NCBI GenBank assembly: GCA_026713865.1 | Contig: JAPONQ010000088.1 | Location: 1-64,000, forward strand | Origin: Chloroflexota bacterium | GTDB taxonomy: Bacteria; Chloroflexota; Dehalococcoidia; UBA2979 | DNA: 64,000 nt | Direction of reading: 5' to 3' | In this document: positions 28,740 to 37,439 of the stretch, piece by piece | How the letters are laid out: every line of letters starts with the position of its first letter | Numbering within the stretch: the stretch's first letter is position 1 | Translations under genes and position numbers: made by a program | The notes under the pieces: generated by a model | Databases searched by the model: none | What the model was told of the DNA's origin: nothing | The model's input: the letters and a program-made list of their open reading frames with translations, nothing else

Positions 28740-30209
28740 TCAGGCGGCCCCCACCAGCGCGGCGATCGGCTCGACGCCGTGGCGAACGACGTCGGTCAGG
28801 GGCCGGGGGAAGATGCCGACCCCGACGATCACGATCACGAGCGAGCCCATCGCGGCGCGCTCCCACCACGCGGTCGCATCGGTGAGGTCGCTCCACCTCG
28901 CGTCGGGGGGGCCGGTGAAGACACGCTCGATCGTCCACAGGATGTAGCCGGCGGCGAGCACGATGCCGCCGACGCCGGCGATCGTCGCCGCCGGCTGCTC
29001 CTGGATCGCGCCGACGAAGATCGTGAACTCGGCGACGAAACCGGCGAGTCCGGGCAGTCCCAGCGAGGCGAGGCCGGCCACGACCATCACCACCCCGATC
29101 AGGGGAAGGCGGTGCATGAGGCCGCGCAGCTCGGCGATCTCGCGCGTGTGCGTGCGGTCGTAGATGAGCCCGACGGTGACGAAGAGCAGCCCGGTGATCA
29201 GGCCGTGGGTGAACATCTGGAGGGCGGCGCCGGCGAGCGCGGTCGTCTGTAGCGCCGAGACGCCGAGCAGCACGTAGCCCATGTGCGAGACCGATGAGTA
29301 GGCGACGAGCCGCTTGAGATCGCGCTGCTGGAGCGTGATCACGGCGCCGTAGAGCACCGTGAGGCCGGCGAGCGCGGCGAGCACGGTGCTGAACTCCTGC
29401 GCCTGCGCGGGGAGCAGCGGCAGGGCGATGCGCAGGATCCCGTAGCCCCCCATCTTCAAGAGCACGCCGGCGAGGATCACGGAGACCGCCGTCGGGGCGT
29501 CGGTGTGGGCATCGGGGAGCCAGGTGTGCAGCGGCACGATCGGGAGCTTCACCAGGAAGGCCGCCATCACCGCCCAGAAGACGAGCGCGAGCGGGATCGC
29601 GGCGTCGGCGACGGGCTCCCGCGTCAGCACCTCGATGTCGAAGCTCCCGGCGGAGAGGCCGAGCACGAGGAAGCCGACGAGCATGAAGGCGGAGCCTGCG
29701 AGCGTGTAGAGCACGAACTTCATCGCGCTGTACTCGCGCCGGCCGGTGCCCCATCCGCTTATCAGCAGGTACATCGGGAGCAGCTCGAGCTCCCAGAAGA
29801 TGAAGAACTGCAGCAGGTCCAGGGAGAGGAAGACCCCCATCACCGCCGTCTCCAGCACGAGCAGCCAGGCGAAGTAGGCGCGCGGGCGCGCCGTGATGCG
29901 GAAGGAGACGAGCACGGCGACGACCGTCAGCAGGCCGTTGAGGAGCACCATCGGTGCCGAGAGGCCGTCTATCCCGAGCGCGTACTGCACGGAGAAGCCC
30001 GCATCCGCCGCCCGGATCCACTCGAAGCGATCGACGTACTGGTAGCCCGGGGCGCCGCTCTCGTGCGCGACGAAGACGGCGGCGGCCAGCAGGAAGACCC
30101 CCCCGCTCACGGCGAGCGCGACCCAGCGCGCCTCCTGCTCGCGCGCCCGCGGCAGGAGCGCGACGAGGACGGCGCCGAGCGCCGGCAGGAAGAGGAGGAC
30201 GGTCAGCAT
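28740..30209 (-). CDS. nuoM: NADH-quinone oxidoreductase subunit M
   Basis: 489 residues, about 14 helices. VKLPIVPLHTWLPDAHTDAP is the classical NuoM signature with the conserved Lys; YGAVITLQQRDLKRLVAYSS and LASLGLPGLAGFVAEF follow. It is an antiporter-like proton channel of complex I. It lies 16 bases after nuoL. Confidence 0.95.
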   Translation of the reverse strand: MLTVLLFLPALGAVLVALLPRAREQEARWVALAVSGGVFLLAAAVFVAHESGAPGYQYVDRFEWIRAADAGFSVQYALGIDGLSAPMVLLNGLLTVVAVLVSFRITARPRAYFAWLLVLETAVMGVFLSLDLLQFFIFWELELLPMYLLISGWGTGRREYSAMKFVLYTLAGSAFMLVGFLVLGLSAGSFDIEVLTREPVADAAIPLALVFWAVMAAFLVKLPIVPLHTWLPDAHTDAPTAVSVILAGVLLKMGGYGILRIALPLLPAQAQEFSTVLAALAGLTVLYGAVITLQQRDLKRLVAYSSVSHMGYVLLGVSALQTTALAGAALQMFTHGLITGLLFVTVGLIYDRTHTREIAELRGLMHRLPLIGVVMVVAGLASLGLPGLAGFVAEFTIFVGAIQEQPAATIAGVGGIVLAAGYILWTIERVFTGPPDARWSDLTDATAWWERAAMGSLVIVIVGVGIFPRPLTDVVRHGVEPIAALVGAA

Positions 30210-30225
30210 CGAGGCGGCCCTCCGG

Positions 30226-32163
30226 TCATCTCGCGAGCACCTCGCCCGAGAACACGAAGAGCAGCACCGAGACCACGACGGCGCCCGCGAGCAGCATCGA
30301 GGTCGAGGCCTGCAGCTGCCCGGTCTGCGCGCGCCGCACGGCATCGCCGGCGGCGAGCGAGAGGCGGCCGGCGCCGTTCACCGCGCCGTCGACGACGACG
30401 CGATCGACGGCCGCCGCCGCGCGCCCGAGCCCCCGATGGAGCATCCAGCGCACGACCACCGTCTCCGCGAGCTCGTCGAGGTAGTACTTGCGCTCGACGA
30501 GGCGGGCGAGCGGGCCGAAGGCGGCGCGCAGGCGCTCGGGCGCCGGGGCGCGGTAGAGGTAGATGGCGGCGGCCGCGCCGATGCCGGAGAAGGCGGCGAG
30601 CGTCGAGCTCACCAGCACGACCGGGTGGATGTCGAACGCGAAGTGGCGCATCTCCCGGGGGAGCGCTCCCTCGACGAAGGCGCCGAAGCCGCCGCCGACG
30701 TTGAGCCAGCCGACGGCGACGGCCGGCACGGCGAGGAGCGCGAGCGGCACCCACATCGAGGCCGGCGCCTCGTGCGGCACGCCGTGCCCGCCCCCGTCGC
30801 CGCCCGCGTCGCCGTCCGCGCCCCCGGCGTACTCGCCGAAGAAGGTGAGGAAGATGGCGCGGAACATGTAGAGCGCGGTGAGGCCGGCGACGCCGACGCC
30901 GATGGCGAAGAGCAGCCACTCGTCGTGGATCCAGGCGTCGAGCAGGATCTCGTCCTTGCTCCAGAAGCCGGCGAGCGGGAAGACGCCGGCGAGCGAGAGC
31001 GAGCCCACCACGAAGGTCCAGAAGGTCACCGGCATCGCGCGGGAGAGACCTCCCATCCGCCGCATGTCGAAGGTCCCGGTCGCGTGGTTGACCGAGCCCG
31101 AGCCCAGGAACAGCAGCGCCTTGAAGAAGGCGTGCGTGAAGAGGTGGAAGACGGCGGCGACGTACCCGCCGACACCGAGCGCCATCACCATGTAGCCGAG
31201 CTGCGAGATCGTCGAGTAGGCGAGGACGCGCTTGATGTCGGTCGCCACCACGCCCATCGTCGCCGCGAGCAGGGCGGTGAGCCCCCCGGTGTAGGCGACG
31301 AGCGTCGTGACCTCGGCCGGCGCGGCATCGAGCGAGGGGAAGAAGCGGGCGAGCAGGTAGACGCCGGCCGCGACCATCGTCGCCGCGTGGATCAGCGCCG
31401 AGACCGGCGTCGGGCCCTCCATCGCGTCCGGCAGCCAGATGTGCAGCGGGAACTGCGCCGACTTGCCGACGGCGCCGGCGAGCAGGCCGAGCGTGAAGCC
31501 GGTGAGGACGGCGCCCCCGAGCGCGCCGCCGTGCGCGAGCTCGTTGATGGCCGCGATGTCGAAGAGCCCGGCCTTGGTCCCTATCAGGAGCACCGCCAGC
31601 AGGAAGCCGAGGTCGCCGAAGCGCGTGACGATGAAGGCCTTCTTCGCCGCCGCCGCCGCGGAGGGGCGATCGAACCAGAAGCCGATCAGGAGATAGGAGC
31701 AGAGCCCCACCAGCTCCCAGTGCACGAAGAGCTGCACCAGGTTCGAGGCGAGCACGAGCCCGAGCATCGACGCCGTGAAGAGCGACATGTAGGCGAAGTA
31801 GCGGGCGTAGCCGGGGTCCCCGTGCATGTAGCCGGTGGAGTAGACCTGGACGAGCAGCGCGACCGTGGTCACCACGACCAGCATCACGGCGGTGAGGCCG
31901 TCGAGATGGAGGCCCACCTCCATCTCGAAGCCGCCGACCGAGAACCAGGAGTGCGCCGCCAGCGCGAGCGGCTCGCCGTCGTGATCGAGCGCGCTGCCGA
32001 GCGCCCACAGCGAGAGCAGCCAGGTGAGCCCGATCGCGGCGACGGTGAGCCGCCCCGCCGCCAGCGGGCGGGCGCGCAGGAACGCGACGATCACCAAGAA
32101 GGAGGCGACCGGCGCCAGGTAGAGAGCCCACAGGGCGCCCTCGGGGATCGTGCCCGGCATCAC
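30226..32163 (-). CDS. nuoL: NADH-quinone oxidoreductase subunit L
   Basis: 645 residues, about 16 helices including the long amphipathic lateral helix near the C terminus. KSAQFPLHIWLPDAMEGPTP is the conserved proton-channel motif; DIKRVLAYSTISQLGYM follows. Two adjacent starts are possible (GTG 32163, ATG 32160). A His/Asp/Gly-rich loop lies near residues 445-460. Confidence 0.95.
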   Translation of the reverse strand: MMPGTIPEGALWALYLAPVASFLVIVAFLRARPLAAGRLTVAAIGLTWLLSLWALGSALDHDGEPLALAAHSWFSVGGFEMEVGLHLDGLTAVMLVVVTTVALLVQVYSTGYMHGDPGYARYFAYMSLFTASMLGLVLASNLVQLFVHWELVGLCSYLLIGFWFDRPSAAAAAKKAFIVTRFGDLGFLLAVLLIGTKAGLFDIAAINELAHGGALGGAVLTGFTLGLLAGAVGKSAQFPLHIWLPDAMEGPTPVSALIHAATMVAAGVYLLARFFPSLDAAPAEVTTLVAYTGGLTALLAATMGVVATDIKRVLAYSTISQLGYMVMALGVGGYVAAVFHLFTHAFFKALLFLGSGSVNHATGTFDMRRMGGLSRAMPVTFWTFVVGSLSLAGVFPLAGFWSKDEILLDAWIHDEWLLFAIGVGVAGLTALYMFRAIFLTFFGEYAGGADGDAGGDGGGHGVPHEAPASMWVPLALLAVPAVAVGWLNVGGGFGAFVEGALPREMRHFAFDIHPVVLVSSTLAAFSGIGAAAAIYLYRAPAPERLRAAFGPLARLVERKYYLDELAETVVVRWMLHRGLGRAAAAVDRVVVDGAVNGAGRLSLAAGDAVRRAQTGQLQASTSMLLAGAVVVSVLLFVFSGEVLAR

Positions 32164-32206
32164 CGCGCGCCCCGCCCGGGCGCGGTCGCAGCGGTCGCGG
32201 AGGCGC

Positions 32207-32395
32207 TCATATCTTGTTCAGGACCTCCCGGGCGACGTGGGTCTTCCCGTCCGGCACCCAGATCTCCCGCGGCGCGCTCATCGGACCCACCTCGAGCGGC
32301 GGGACGACGCGCACCGAGAGCGCCTCCTGGTGGAAGAGCTCCCTCCAGACGGAGGCGGCGTAGCCGTCCGGCAGCTCCATGAAGCGCACCCACAT
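32207..32395 (-). CDS. 62-residue soluble protein between nuoK and nuoL
   Basis: It has an ATG at 32395, a G-rich ribosome site, and lies 12 bases after nuoK and 43 before nuoL. The pattern (FMELPDGYAASVWRELFHQ, a short strand with RVVPPLEVG, then EIWVPDGKTHVAREVL) weakly resembles the small DUF2007 signal-transducer fold. No membrane helix or Cys is present. Its place inside the nuo cluster suggests a complex I accessory or assembly factor, which is inference. Confidence 0.6.
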   Translation of the reverse strand: MWVRFMELPDGYAASVWRELFHQEALSVRVVPPLEVGPMSAPREIWVPDGKTHVAREVLNKI

Positions 32396-32407
32396 CCCAT
32401 TCGCCCC

Positions 32408-32746
32408 CTACCAGCGCATCGAGCTGATGCGATCGAGGTCGACGGTCTCGCGGCGGCGGTAGACGAGCACGGCGAGCGCGAGCGCGACCGCGGCCTCCGC
32501 GGCGGCGACCGTGAGCACGAAGACGACGAAGGCGTGCCCGGAGAGCGCCGCCGCGTCGTCCGCGAAAGCCGCGCCGAAGCGCGAGAAGGCGATCAGGGCG
32601 AGGTTGACGCCGTTCAGCATCAGCTCGACCCCCATCAGGACGGCGATCGCGTTGCGCTTGGAGAGCGCGACCGCGCTCCCGAGCCCGAAGACCAGCCCCG
32701 AGACGACCAGGTAGTGCCCGAGCGTGGGGGCGAGATCGAAGCTCAC
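32408..32746 (-). CDS. nuoK: NADH-quinone oxidoreductase subunit K
   Basis: 112 residues with three membrane helices. The membrane Glu residues needed for proton transfer are seen in IAVLMGVELMLNGVNLALIAF and VAAAEAAVALALAVL. The GTG start overlaps the nuoJ stop (GTGA). Confidence 0.94.
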   Translation of the reverse strand: MSFDLAPTLGHYLVVSGLVFGLGSAVALSKRNAIAVLMGVELMLNGVNLALIAFSRFGAAFADDAAALSGHAFVVFVLTVAAAEAAVALALAVLVYRRRETVDLDRISSMRW

Positions 32747-33282
32747 GGCTCGCGCCCCTCCCCGTCCCCGGCCGGCGGCTCCTCGCGCACGAGCACGATC
32801 GCCCCCACCAGCGCGAAGAGCAGGAGCACGGAGGCGACCTCGAAGGCGAGCACGTAGCGTCCGAGCAGGAGCTCCCCGATCGCCGCCACCGTGGAGCTGA
32901 AGCCGCGCTCCGCGAGCGCCTCGCCCGCGAGCTCGGGCCAGCCGCCGTCGAGCGCCGCGAAGGCGACGAGCGCCGCCACCGCCAGTCCCAGCAGGATCCC
33001 CGGCACGGCGTAGAGCGAGTTCGCGTTGTCGCGCGAGGCGAGCGGGGTGAGCATGATCGCGAAGACGATCAGGACGGCGATGGCGCCGGCGTAGATCAGG
33101 ATCTGGGCGACCGCGATGAAGTCCGCGGAGAGCGTGAGGAAGAGCCCCGCGGTGCCGAGGAAGGCGACGACCAGGAAGACGAGGGCGTGCAGGAGGTTGC
33201 GTGAGAGCAGCACCAGCAGCGCCCCGCCGACGGTGAGGGCGGAGAGCAGCCAGAAGGCGACGGCGACGCCGGTCGACTCCAC
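32743..33282 (-). CDS. nuoJ: NADH-quinone oxidoreductase subunit J
   Basis: 179 residues with five helices. FLTLSADFIAVAQILIYAGA is the conserved helix 3 that carries the pi-bulge. A GTG start lies 40 bases after nuoH; nuoI, which normally sits in this gap, is missing. Confidence 0.94.
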   Translation of the reverse strand: MESTGVAVAFWLLSALTVGGALLVLLSRNLLHALVFLVVAFLGTAGLFLTLSADFIAVAQILIYAGAIAVLIVFAIMLTPLASRDNANSLYAVPGILLGLAVAALVAFAALDGGWPELAGEALAERGFSSTVAAIGELLLGRYVLAFEVASVLLLFALVGAIVLVREEPPAGDGEGREP

Positions 33283-33322
33283 TAGCCGCTCCCTCCGCGA
33301 GGCGCCCGGAGGCCGCGCGCGA

Positions 33323-34705
33323 TCACGGGGCCGACCGCAGCCGCTCGGAGGCGCGGAGCCCGCCCAGCACCGTCGTGAGGACGGGAGCGTGCGAGGCGCC
33401 GCGCCCGGCCGACGGCCCGCCGGAGGGCTCGGGCATCGCGAAGCGCGCGCAGGCCACCGCCAGGGCGATGTTGAGCAGGGTGAAGGCCGAGAGCGGCACG
33501 ATCCCCGGCGCGTCGAGGCGCACCAGGATCGCCGCCTCCACGGCGACCACGCCGACGTTGGCGATCGAGATCGGGATCAGGTACTTCCAGGCGAAGCCCA
33601 TCAGCTGGTCGAGGCGGAAGCGCGGCAGCGTGCCGCGCAGCCACACCAGGACGAAGTAGACGGCGCCGGTCTTGGCGGCGAGGACGAGGTAGGGCGGGAT
33701 CCAGGTCTCGAGCCCGAACAGCGACCAGCCGCCCAGGAACATCGTCGCCACCAGCGCACCCAGCACCACGGCGTTGCCGAGCTCGATGGCGATGAAGAGG
33801 CCGGCCTTCATCCCCGAGTACTCCGTGTGGTAGCCGGCGACGATCTCCGACTCCGCCTCCGCGATGTCGTTCGGGGTGCGGTTGATCTCGGCGGTGGAGG
33901 AGAAGAAGAAGGTGAGGAAGGCCACCGGGAGCAGGAGGCCGAGCCAGAGCCGGTGCTGCTCCTGCCAGAGCACGATCTCGGAGAGCTGGAGCGTCCCCGT
34001 CACCAGCACCACGGAGAGCAGCGCGAGCGAGACCGGGATCTCGTAGGAGACCATCATCGCCACCGTGCGCATCGCGCCCAGCAGCGCGTAGTGGTTATTC
34101 GACGCCCAGCCGGCCATGAACAATGCGAGCACCGCGAGCGAGCTCACCGCGATCACGTAGAGCACGCCGACGTTGATGTCGAGGTAGGTCATGTTGGGCG
34201 CCCACGGCACCGGCCCCCAGGCCAGGACGGCGGGGATGAAGACGGCGATCGGGGGGACGGCGTAGAGCAGGCGGTCGGCGCCGCGGGGGACGAGCACCTC
34301 CTTCTGCATCAGCTTGAGGGCGTCGGCGAGCGGCTGCAGCAGCCCGAAGGGCCCGACGCGGTTGGGACCGCGGCGGATCTGGAAGCGCGCGAGCAGCCGG
34401 CGCTCGACCCAGCTCCCCAGCAGCAGCACGAGGCCGAGGAAGCCCAGGATGCCGCCGACGCCGACGAGCGCGGTCACCCAGTAGGAGAGCGCCGGCGGCG
34501 CGACGGCGTCGAGCTCCGCCCGCAGCCTCGCGACGGCGAATCCGAGGTCGCGCAGGTCGTACCACTCGCCGTCGAGCCGCCCGTCGATGACGACATAGCC
34601 CACGACGGCGTTCGCCGCGGCGGCGAGCGCGAGCGCCGCGGCGAGCGCGGCGAGCCGCAGCGGCCCCAGCGCCAGCAGGCGCCCCAGCGCCGACCGCGCG
34701 CTCAC
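33323..34705 (-). CDS. nuoH: NADH-quinone oxidoreductase subunit H
   Basis: 460 residues, GTG start overlapping nuoD (GTGA). It forms the quinone channel with NuoD and NuoB. Conserved ERRLLARFQIRRGPNRVGP, GLLQPLADALKLMQKE and the loop ETNRxP-like TAEINRTPNDIAEAESEIV are visible. The C terminus carries a short Gly/Ser-rich extension beyond the last helix. The first ~75 residues include an extra hydrophobic helix followed by a soluble loop before the canonical start, longer than usual. Confidence 0.94.
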   Translation of the reverse strand: MSARSALGRLLALGPLRLAALAAALALAAAANAVVGYVVIDGRLDGEWYDLRDLGFAVARLRAELDAVAPPALSYWVTALVGVGGILGFLGLVLLLGSWVERRLLARFQIRRGPNRVGPFGLLQPLADALKLMQKEVLVPRGADRLLYAVPPIAVFIPAVLAWGPVPWAPNMTYLDINVGVLYVIAVSSLAVLALFMAGWASNNHYALLGAMRTVAMMVSYEIPVSLALLSVVLVTGTLQLSEIVLWQEQHRLWLGLLLPVAFLTFFFSSTAEINRTPNDIAEAESEIVAGYHTEYSGMKAGLFIAIELGNAVVLGALVATMFLGGWSLFGLETWIPPYLVLAAKTGAVYFVLVWLRGTLPRFRLDQLMGFAWKYLIPISIANVGVVAVEAAILVRLDAPGIVPLSAFTLLNIALAVACARFAMPEPSGGPSAGRGASHAPVLTTVLGGLRASERLRSAP

Positions 34706-35832
34706 CGGTCGATCTCCCCGACCACGATGTCGAGCGAGCCGAGCGTGACCACCGCGTCCGGGAGCGAGGCGCCGATCGCGAGCGAGCGCAGGAGCGAGAG
34801 GTTGATGAGCGACGGCGCGCGCAGGTGGAAGCGGTACGGCGCCGGCCCCCCGTCGGCGACCAGGTAGAAGCCGACCTCGCCGCGCGGCCCCTCGACGCGC
34901 CCGTAGGCCTCGCCCGGCTCGGGGCGCAGCGCGAGCGGCACCTCGGTCTTGTGCGGGCCGGGGGGGAGCGCGTCGAGCGCCTGCCGGATGATGCGCGTCG
35001 ACTGGCGCACCTCCTCCATCCTCACCATGAAGCGGTCGTAGACGTCGCCCGCACTCCCGACCGGGATCTCGAAGTCGTAGCGCTCGTAGCCGCAGTAGGG
35101 CTCCGCCTTGCGCAGATCCCAGGGCACGCCCGAGCCGCGCAGCTGCGGGCCGGTGAGCGAGCCGTTGATGGCGTCGCCGGCCGAGATCACGCCCACGCCG
35201 CGCGTGCGCGCCAGGAAGATCTCGTTCTCGGCCAGGAGCTCGACGTACTCGTCGACGCACGAGGGAAGGTCGTCGACGAGCGAGTCGAGCTTCGGGAAGA
35301 ACTCCGCGGGCGGGTCGAAGGCGACGCCGCCGATGCGCATGTAGTTGGTGGTGAGCCGCGCCCCGCAGGTCATCTCGAAGAGATCGAGGATGCGCTCCCG
35401 CTCGCGGAACATGTAGAGCAGCGGCGTCTGCCAGGCGCCGGCGTCGGAGACGAGCGTCCCGTTCCCCATCGCGTGGCTGGCGATGCGCTGCAGCTCGGCG
35501 AAGATCACGCGCAGCGCGCTGGCCCGCTCCGGGACCTCCACGCCGGCGAGCCGCTCGGCGGCGAGGCAGAGCCCGAGATTCCCCGACATCGCCGCCAGGT
35601 AGTCGGCCCGATCGGTGAAGGGGATGTTCTGCGTGTAGGTGCGCTCCTCGGCGAGCTTCTCCATCGAGCGGTGGAGGTAGCCGACGATCATGTCCATGTC
35701 GACGATGCGCTCGCCGTCCATCGCGACGCGGAGCCGGAAGACGCCGTGCGTGGAGGGGTGCTGCGGCCCGATGTTGAGGATGTAGGGCTCACCGGCCGCG
35801 GCGTCGCCCGGCTCCACCGCCTGCTCGCTCAT
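34702..35832 (-). CDS. nuoD: NADH-quinone oxidoreductase subunit D
   Basis: 376 residues. The 49-kDa subunit that lines the quinone site: NIGPQHPSTHGVFRLRV carries the key His, and the C terminus ends in the family-typical VVGEIDR. The ATG overlaps the nuoC stop (ATGA). Its structural partner NuoB, which holds the N2 cluster, is not encoded nearby. Confidence 0.95.
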   Translation of the reverse strand: MSEQAVEPGDAAAGEPYILNIGPQHPSTHGVFRLRVAMDGERIVDMDMIVGYLHRSMEKLAEERTYTQNIPFTDRADYLAAMSGNLGLCLAAERLAGVEVPERASALRVIFAELQRIASHAMGNGTLVSDAGAWQTPLLYMFRERERILDLFEMTCGARLTTNYMRIGGVAFDPPAEFFPKLDSLVDDLPSCVDEYVELLAENEIFLARTRGVGVISAGDAINGSLTGPQLRGSGVPWDLRKAEPYCGYERYDFEIPVGSAGDVYDRFMVRMEEVRQSTRIIRQALDALPPGPHKTEVPLALRPEPGEAYGRVEGPRGEVGFYLVADGGPAPYRFHLRAPSLINLSLLRSLAIGASLPDAVVTLGSLDIVVGEIDR

Positions 35833-36344
35833 CGCGACTGGACCCCGGGCTCCTCGAAGGGGAAGCGCGGCAGGCCGGGGTGGTGGCCCTCCAGCTGCAG
35901 GAAGTCCTTGCGCAGGGGATGCCCGGGGTAGCCCTCCCACAGGAAGAGCCGCCTCAGGTCCGGGTGGCCCTCAAAGCCGACCCCCATCAGGTCGTAGGCC
36001 TCGCGCTCCTGCAGGAGCGCCCCCCGGTAGACCTCGCAGGCGCTCGGCACGGAGACGTCCTCGCGGCTGGTCGTGCGCGCCTTGACCACGATCTGCTGGT
36101 TCAGGTCCAGCGACTGCAGGTGGTAGACGACCTCGAAATAGGAGTGATAGTCGACGGCGCAGAGGCTGGAGAGCTGGGCCGCGTCGAACTCCTCGGAGTC
36201 CCGGAGCCAGCGGAGCGCCTCGACCAGGCGCCCCGGCGCCAGCACGACCCACTCCGGGTGCACCTCGACGACCGAGCCGGGGAGTGCCGCCTCGAGCGCG
36301 GCCGCGACGCGCTCGCCCGCGAGCTGGCGGGGGCCGGCCGGCAT
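35829..36344 (-). CDS. nuoC: NADH-quinone oxidoreductase subunit C
   Basis: 171 residues, the separate short form of the 30-kDa subunit. The signature EREAYDLMGVGFEGHPDLRR followed by LFLWEGYPGHPLRKDF is clear. The ATG shares a base with the nuoA stop (TGATG), so no room exists for nuoB, which is normally here. Confidence 0.94.
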   Translation of the reverse strand: MPAGPRQLAGERVAAALEAALPGSVVEVHPEWVVLAPGRLVEALRWLRDSEEFDAAQLSSLCAVDYHSYFEVVYHLQSLDLNQQIVVKARTTSREDVSVPSACEVYRGALLQEREAYDLMGVGFEGHPDLRRLFLWEGYPGHPLRKDFLQLEGHHPGLPRFPFEEPGVQSR

Positions 36345-36727
36345 CAGCGCCACTCCAGCGCGCGGCGGCGCCAGGCGTAGGCGAGCCCGAAGGCGAGCAC
36401 GCCGATGAAGAGCGCGGCCTTCCAGAGCACGGCGAGCGAGTCGAGCGCGAGCTCGGCGTGCGCCGCCGCCCACGGGTAGAGGAAGATCACCTCGACGTCG
36501 AAGATGACGAAGCCGATCGCGAAGAGGTAGTAGCGCGCGTTGAAGCGCCCCCAGGAGCTCCCCTCCGCCTCGACCCCGCACTCGTAGGCCGCGCTCTTCA
36601 CGGGATCGGGGCGATCGGGCCGGATGCGCAGGCGGTAGAGCAGGTGGGAGAGGACGAGAGGGAGGGCCGGGAAGAGGATGGCGAACAGCAGCAGCACGCC
36701 CGCACGCCCGTACTGCTCTGGGATCAC
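36344..36727 (-). CDS. nuoA: NADH-quinone oxidoreductase subunit A
   Basis: 127 residues, three helices. YECGVEAEGSSWGRFNARYY holds the conserved Cys loop, followed by FVIFDVEVIFLYPWA with the membrane acidic residues. The GTG start follows a strong GAGGGGG ribosome site. First gene of the nuo operon, about 90 bases after a good promoter. Confidence 0.94.
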   Translation of the reverse strand: MIPEQYGRAGVLLLFAILFPALPLVLSHLLYRLRIRPDRPDPVKSAAYECGVEAEGSSWGRFNARYYLFAIGFVIFDVEVIFLYPWAAAHAELALDSLAVLWKAALFIGVLAFGLAYAWRRRALEWR

Positions 36728-36817
36728 GTCACCCCCTCAAGGAGCCCCCCAGAGGCGGTAGAACCAATGCTCTCCGGCGCGGCGGCCGCCGCAGCTCCGC
36801 ATCCGCGATCGCGCCGG

Positions 36818-36846
36818 AACGTAGCATGAGCCCTACGCGTGCGCAA
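36818..36846 (-). promoter_or_regulatory. nuo operon promoter
   Basis: On the minus strand TTGCGC (36841-36846) and TACGTT (36818-36823) are 17 bases apart. It is identical in -35 and spacing to the guaB3 promoter. Confidence 0.6.
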
Positions 36847-36962
36847 TGAATCCGCCGGGGCGCGGGCGGAGGTTCGTTGACCGGCGGGGAGGCCGCCCGT
36901 ATCGTCGCGGCGCGGCCCCCGGCACCCCGGATCGGCCGCCGCGCGAGGCGAGGACGGACGCT

Positions 36963-37439
36963 GTGAGCCCACCCGAGGAGCCCGCCTACACGCGCCCGAT
37001 CCCCGATCCCGACACCATCACCGCCGGCCCCTTCTGGCAGGGCGCCTCCGAGGGGCGGCTGATGCTCCCGCGCTGCCTCCAGTGCTCGCGGGCGCACTTC
37101 TACCCGCGCACGATCTGCCCCCACTGCCACTCGCGCGAGCTCGAGTGGTTCGAGGCCTCGGGCGAGGGCACGGTGCACACCTTCGCCGTCCAGCAGCGGG
37201 GGCTCGGCGGCTGGAACGACGAGACCCCGTTCGCGACCGCCTTCATCGACCTGCGCGAGGGCGTGCGCATGATGACGGTGCTGCGCGGCGTGGACGCGAG
37301 CGATCCGGCGAGCATCGAGATCGGCGCGCCGGTGCGGGTCGAGTTCGAGCGCGCGGCCGAGGGCGTCTTTGTCGCGTTCTGGCGCGTCGTCGGGCCGGGC
37401 CCGGCCGGGGGCGGGCAGGGGGAGGCGACCGGATGCTGA
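36963..37439 (+). CDS. DUF35 zinc-ribbon/OB-fold protein
   Basis: 158 residues from a GTG at 36963 with a GAGG ribosome site; an in-frame ATG at 36846 lies inside the nuo promoter and gives an Arg-rich, unconvincing extension. A four-Cys ribbon (CLQCSRAHFYPRTICPHC) precedes an OB fold (GEGTVHTFAVQQ, FERAAEGVFVAFWR). Such proteins bind acyl-CoA and act as partners of thiolase-like enzymes, for example the ChsH2-DUF35/Ltp2 aldolase of steroid degradation. It overlaps the thiolase-like gene, consistent with a complex. Confidence 0.88.
   Translation: MSPPEEPAYTRPIPDPDTITAGPFWQGASEGRLMLPRCLQCSRAHFYPRTICPHCHSRELEWFEASGEGTVHTFAVQQRGLGGWNDETPFATAFIDLREGVRMMTVLRGVDASDPASIEIGAPVRVEFERAAEGVFVAFWRVVGPGPAGGGQGEATGC

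Noticed and set aside
36846-36962. N-terminal extension of the DUF35 protein from ATG 36846
   Set aside because: The ATG lies inside the nuo -35 element and the added 39 residues are Arg/Gly/Pro-rich; GTG 36963 has a ribosome site and gives the family length.
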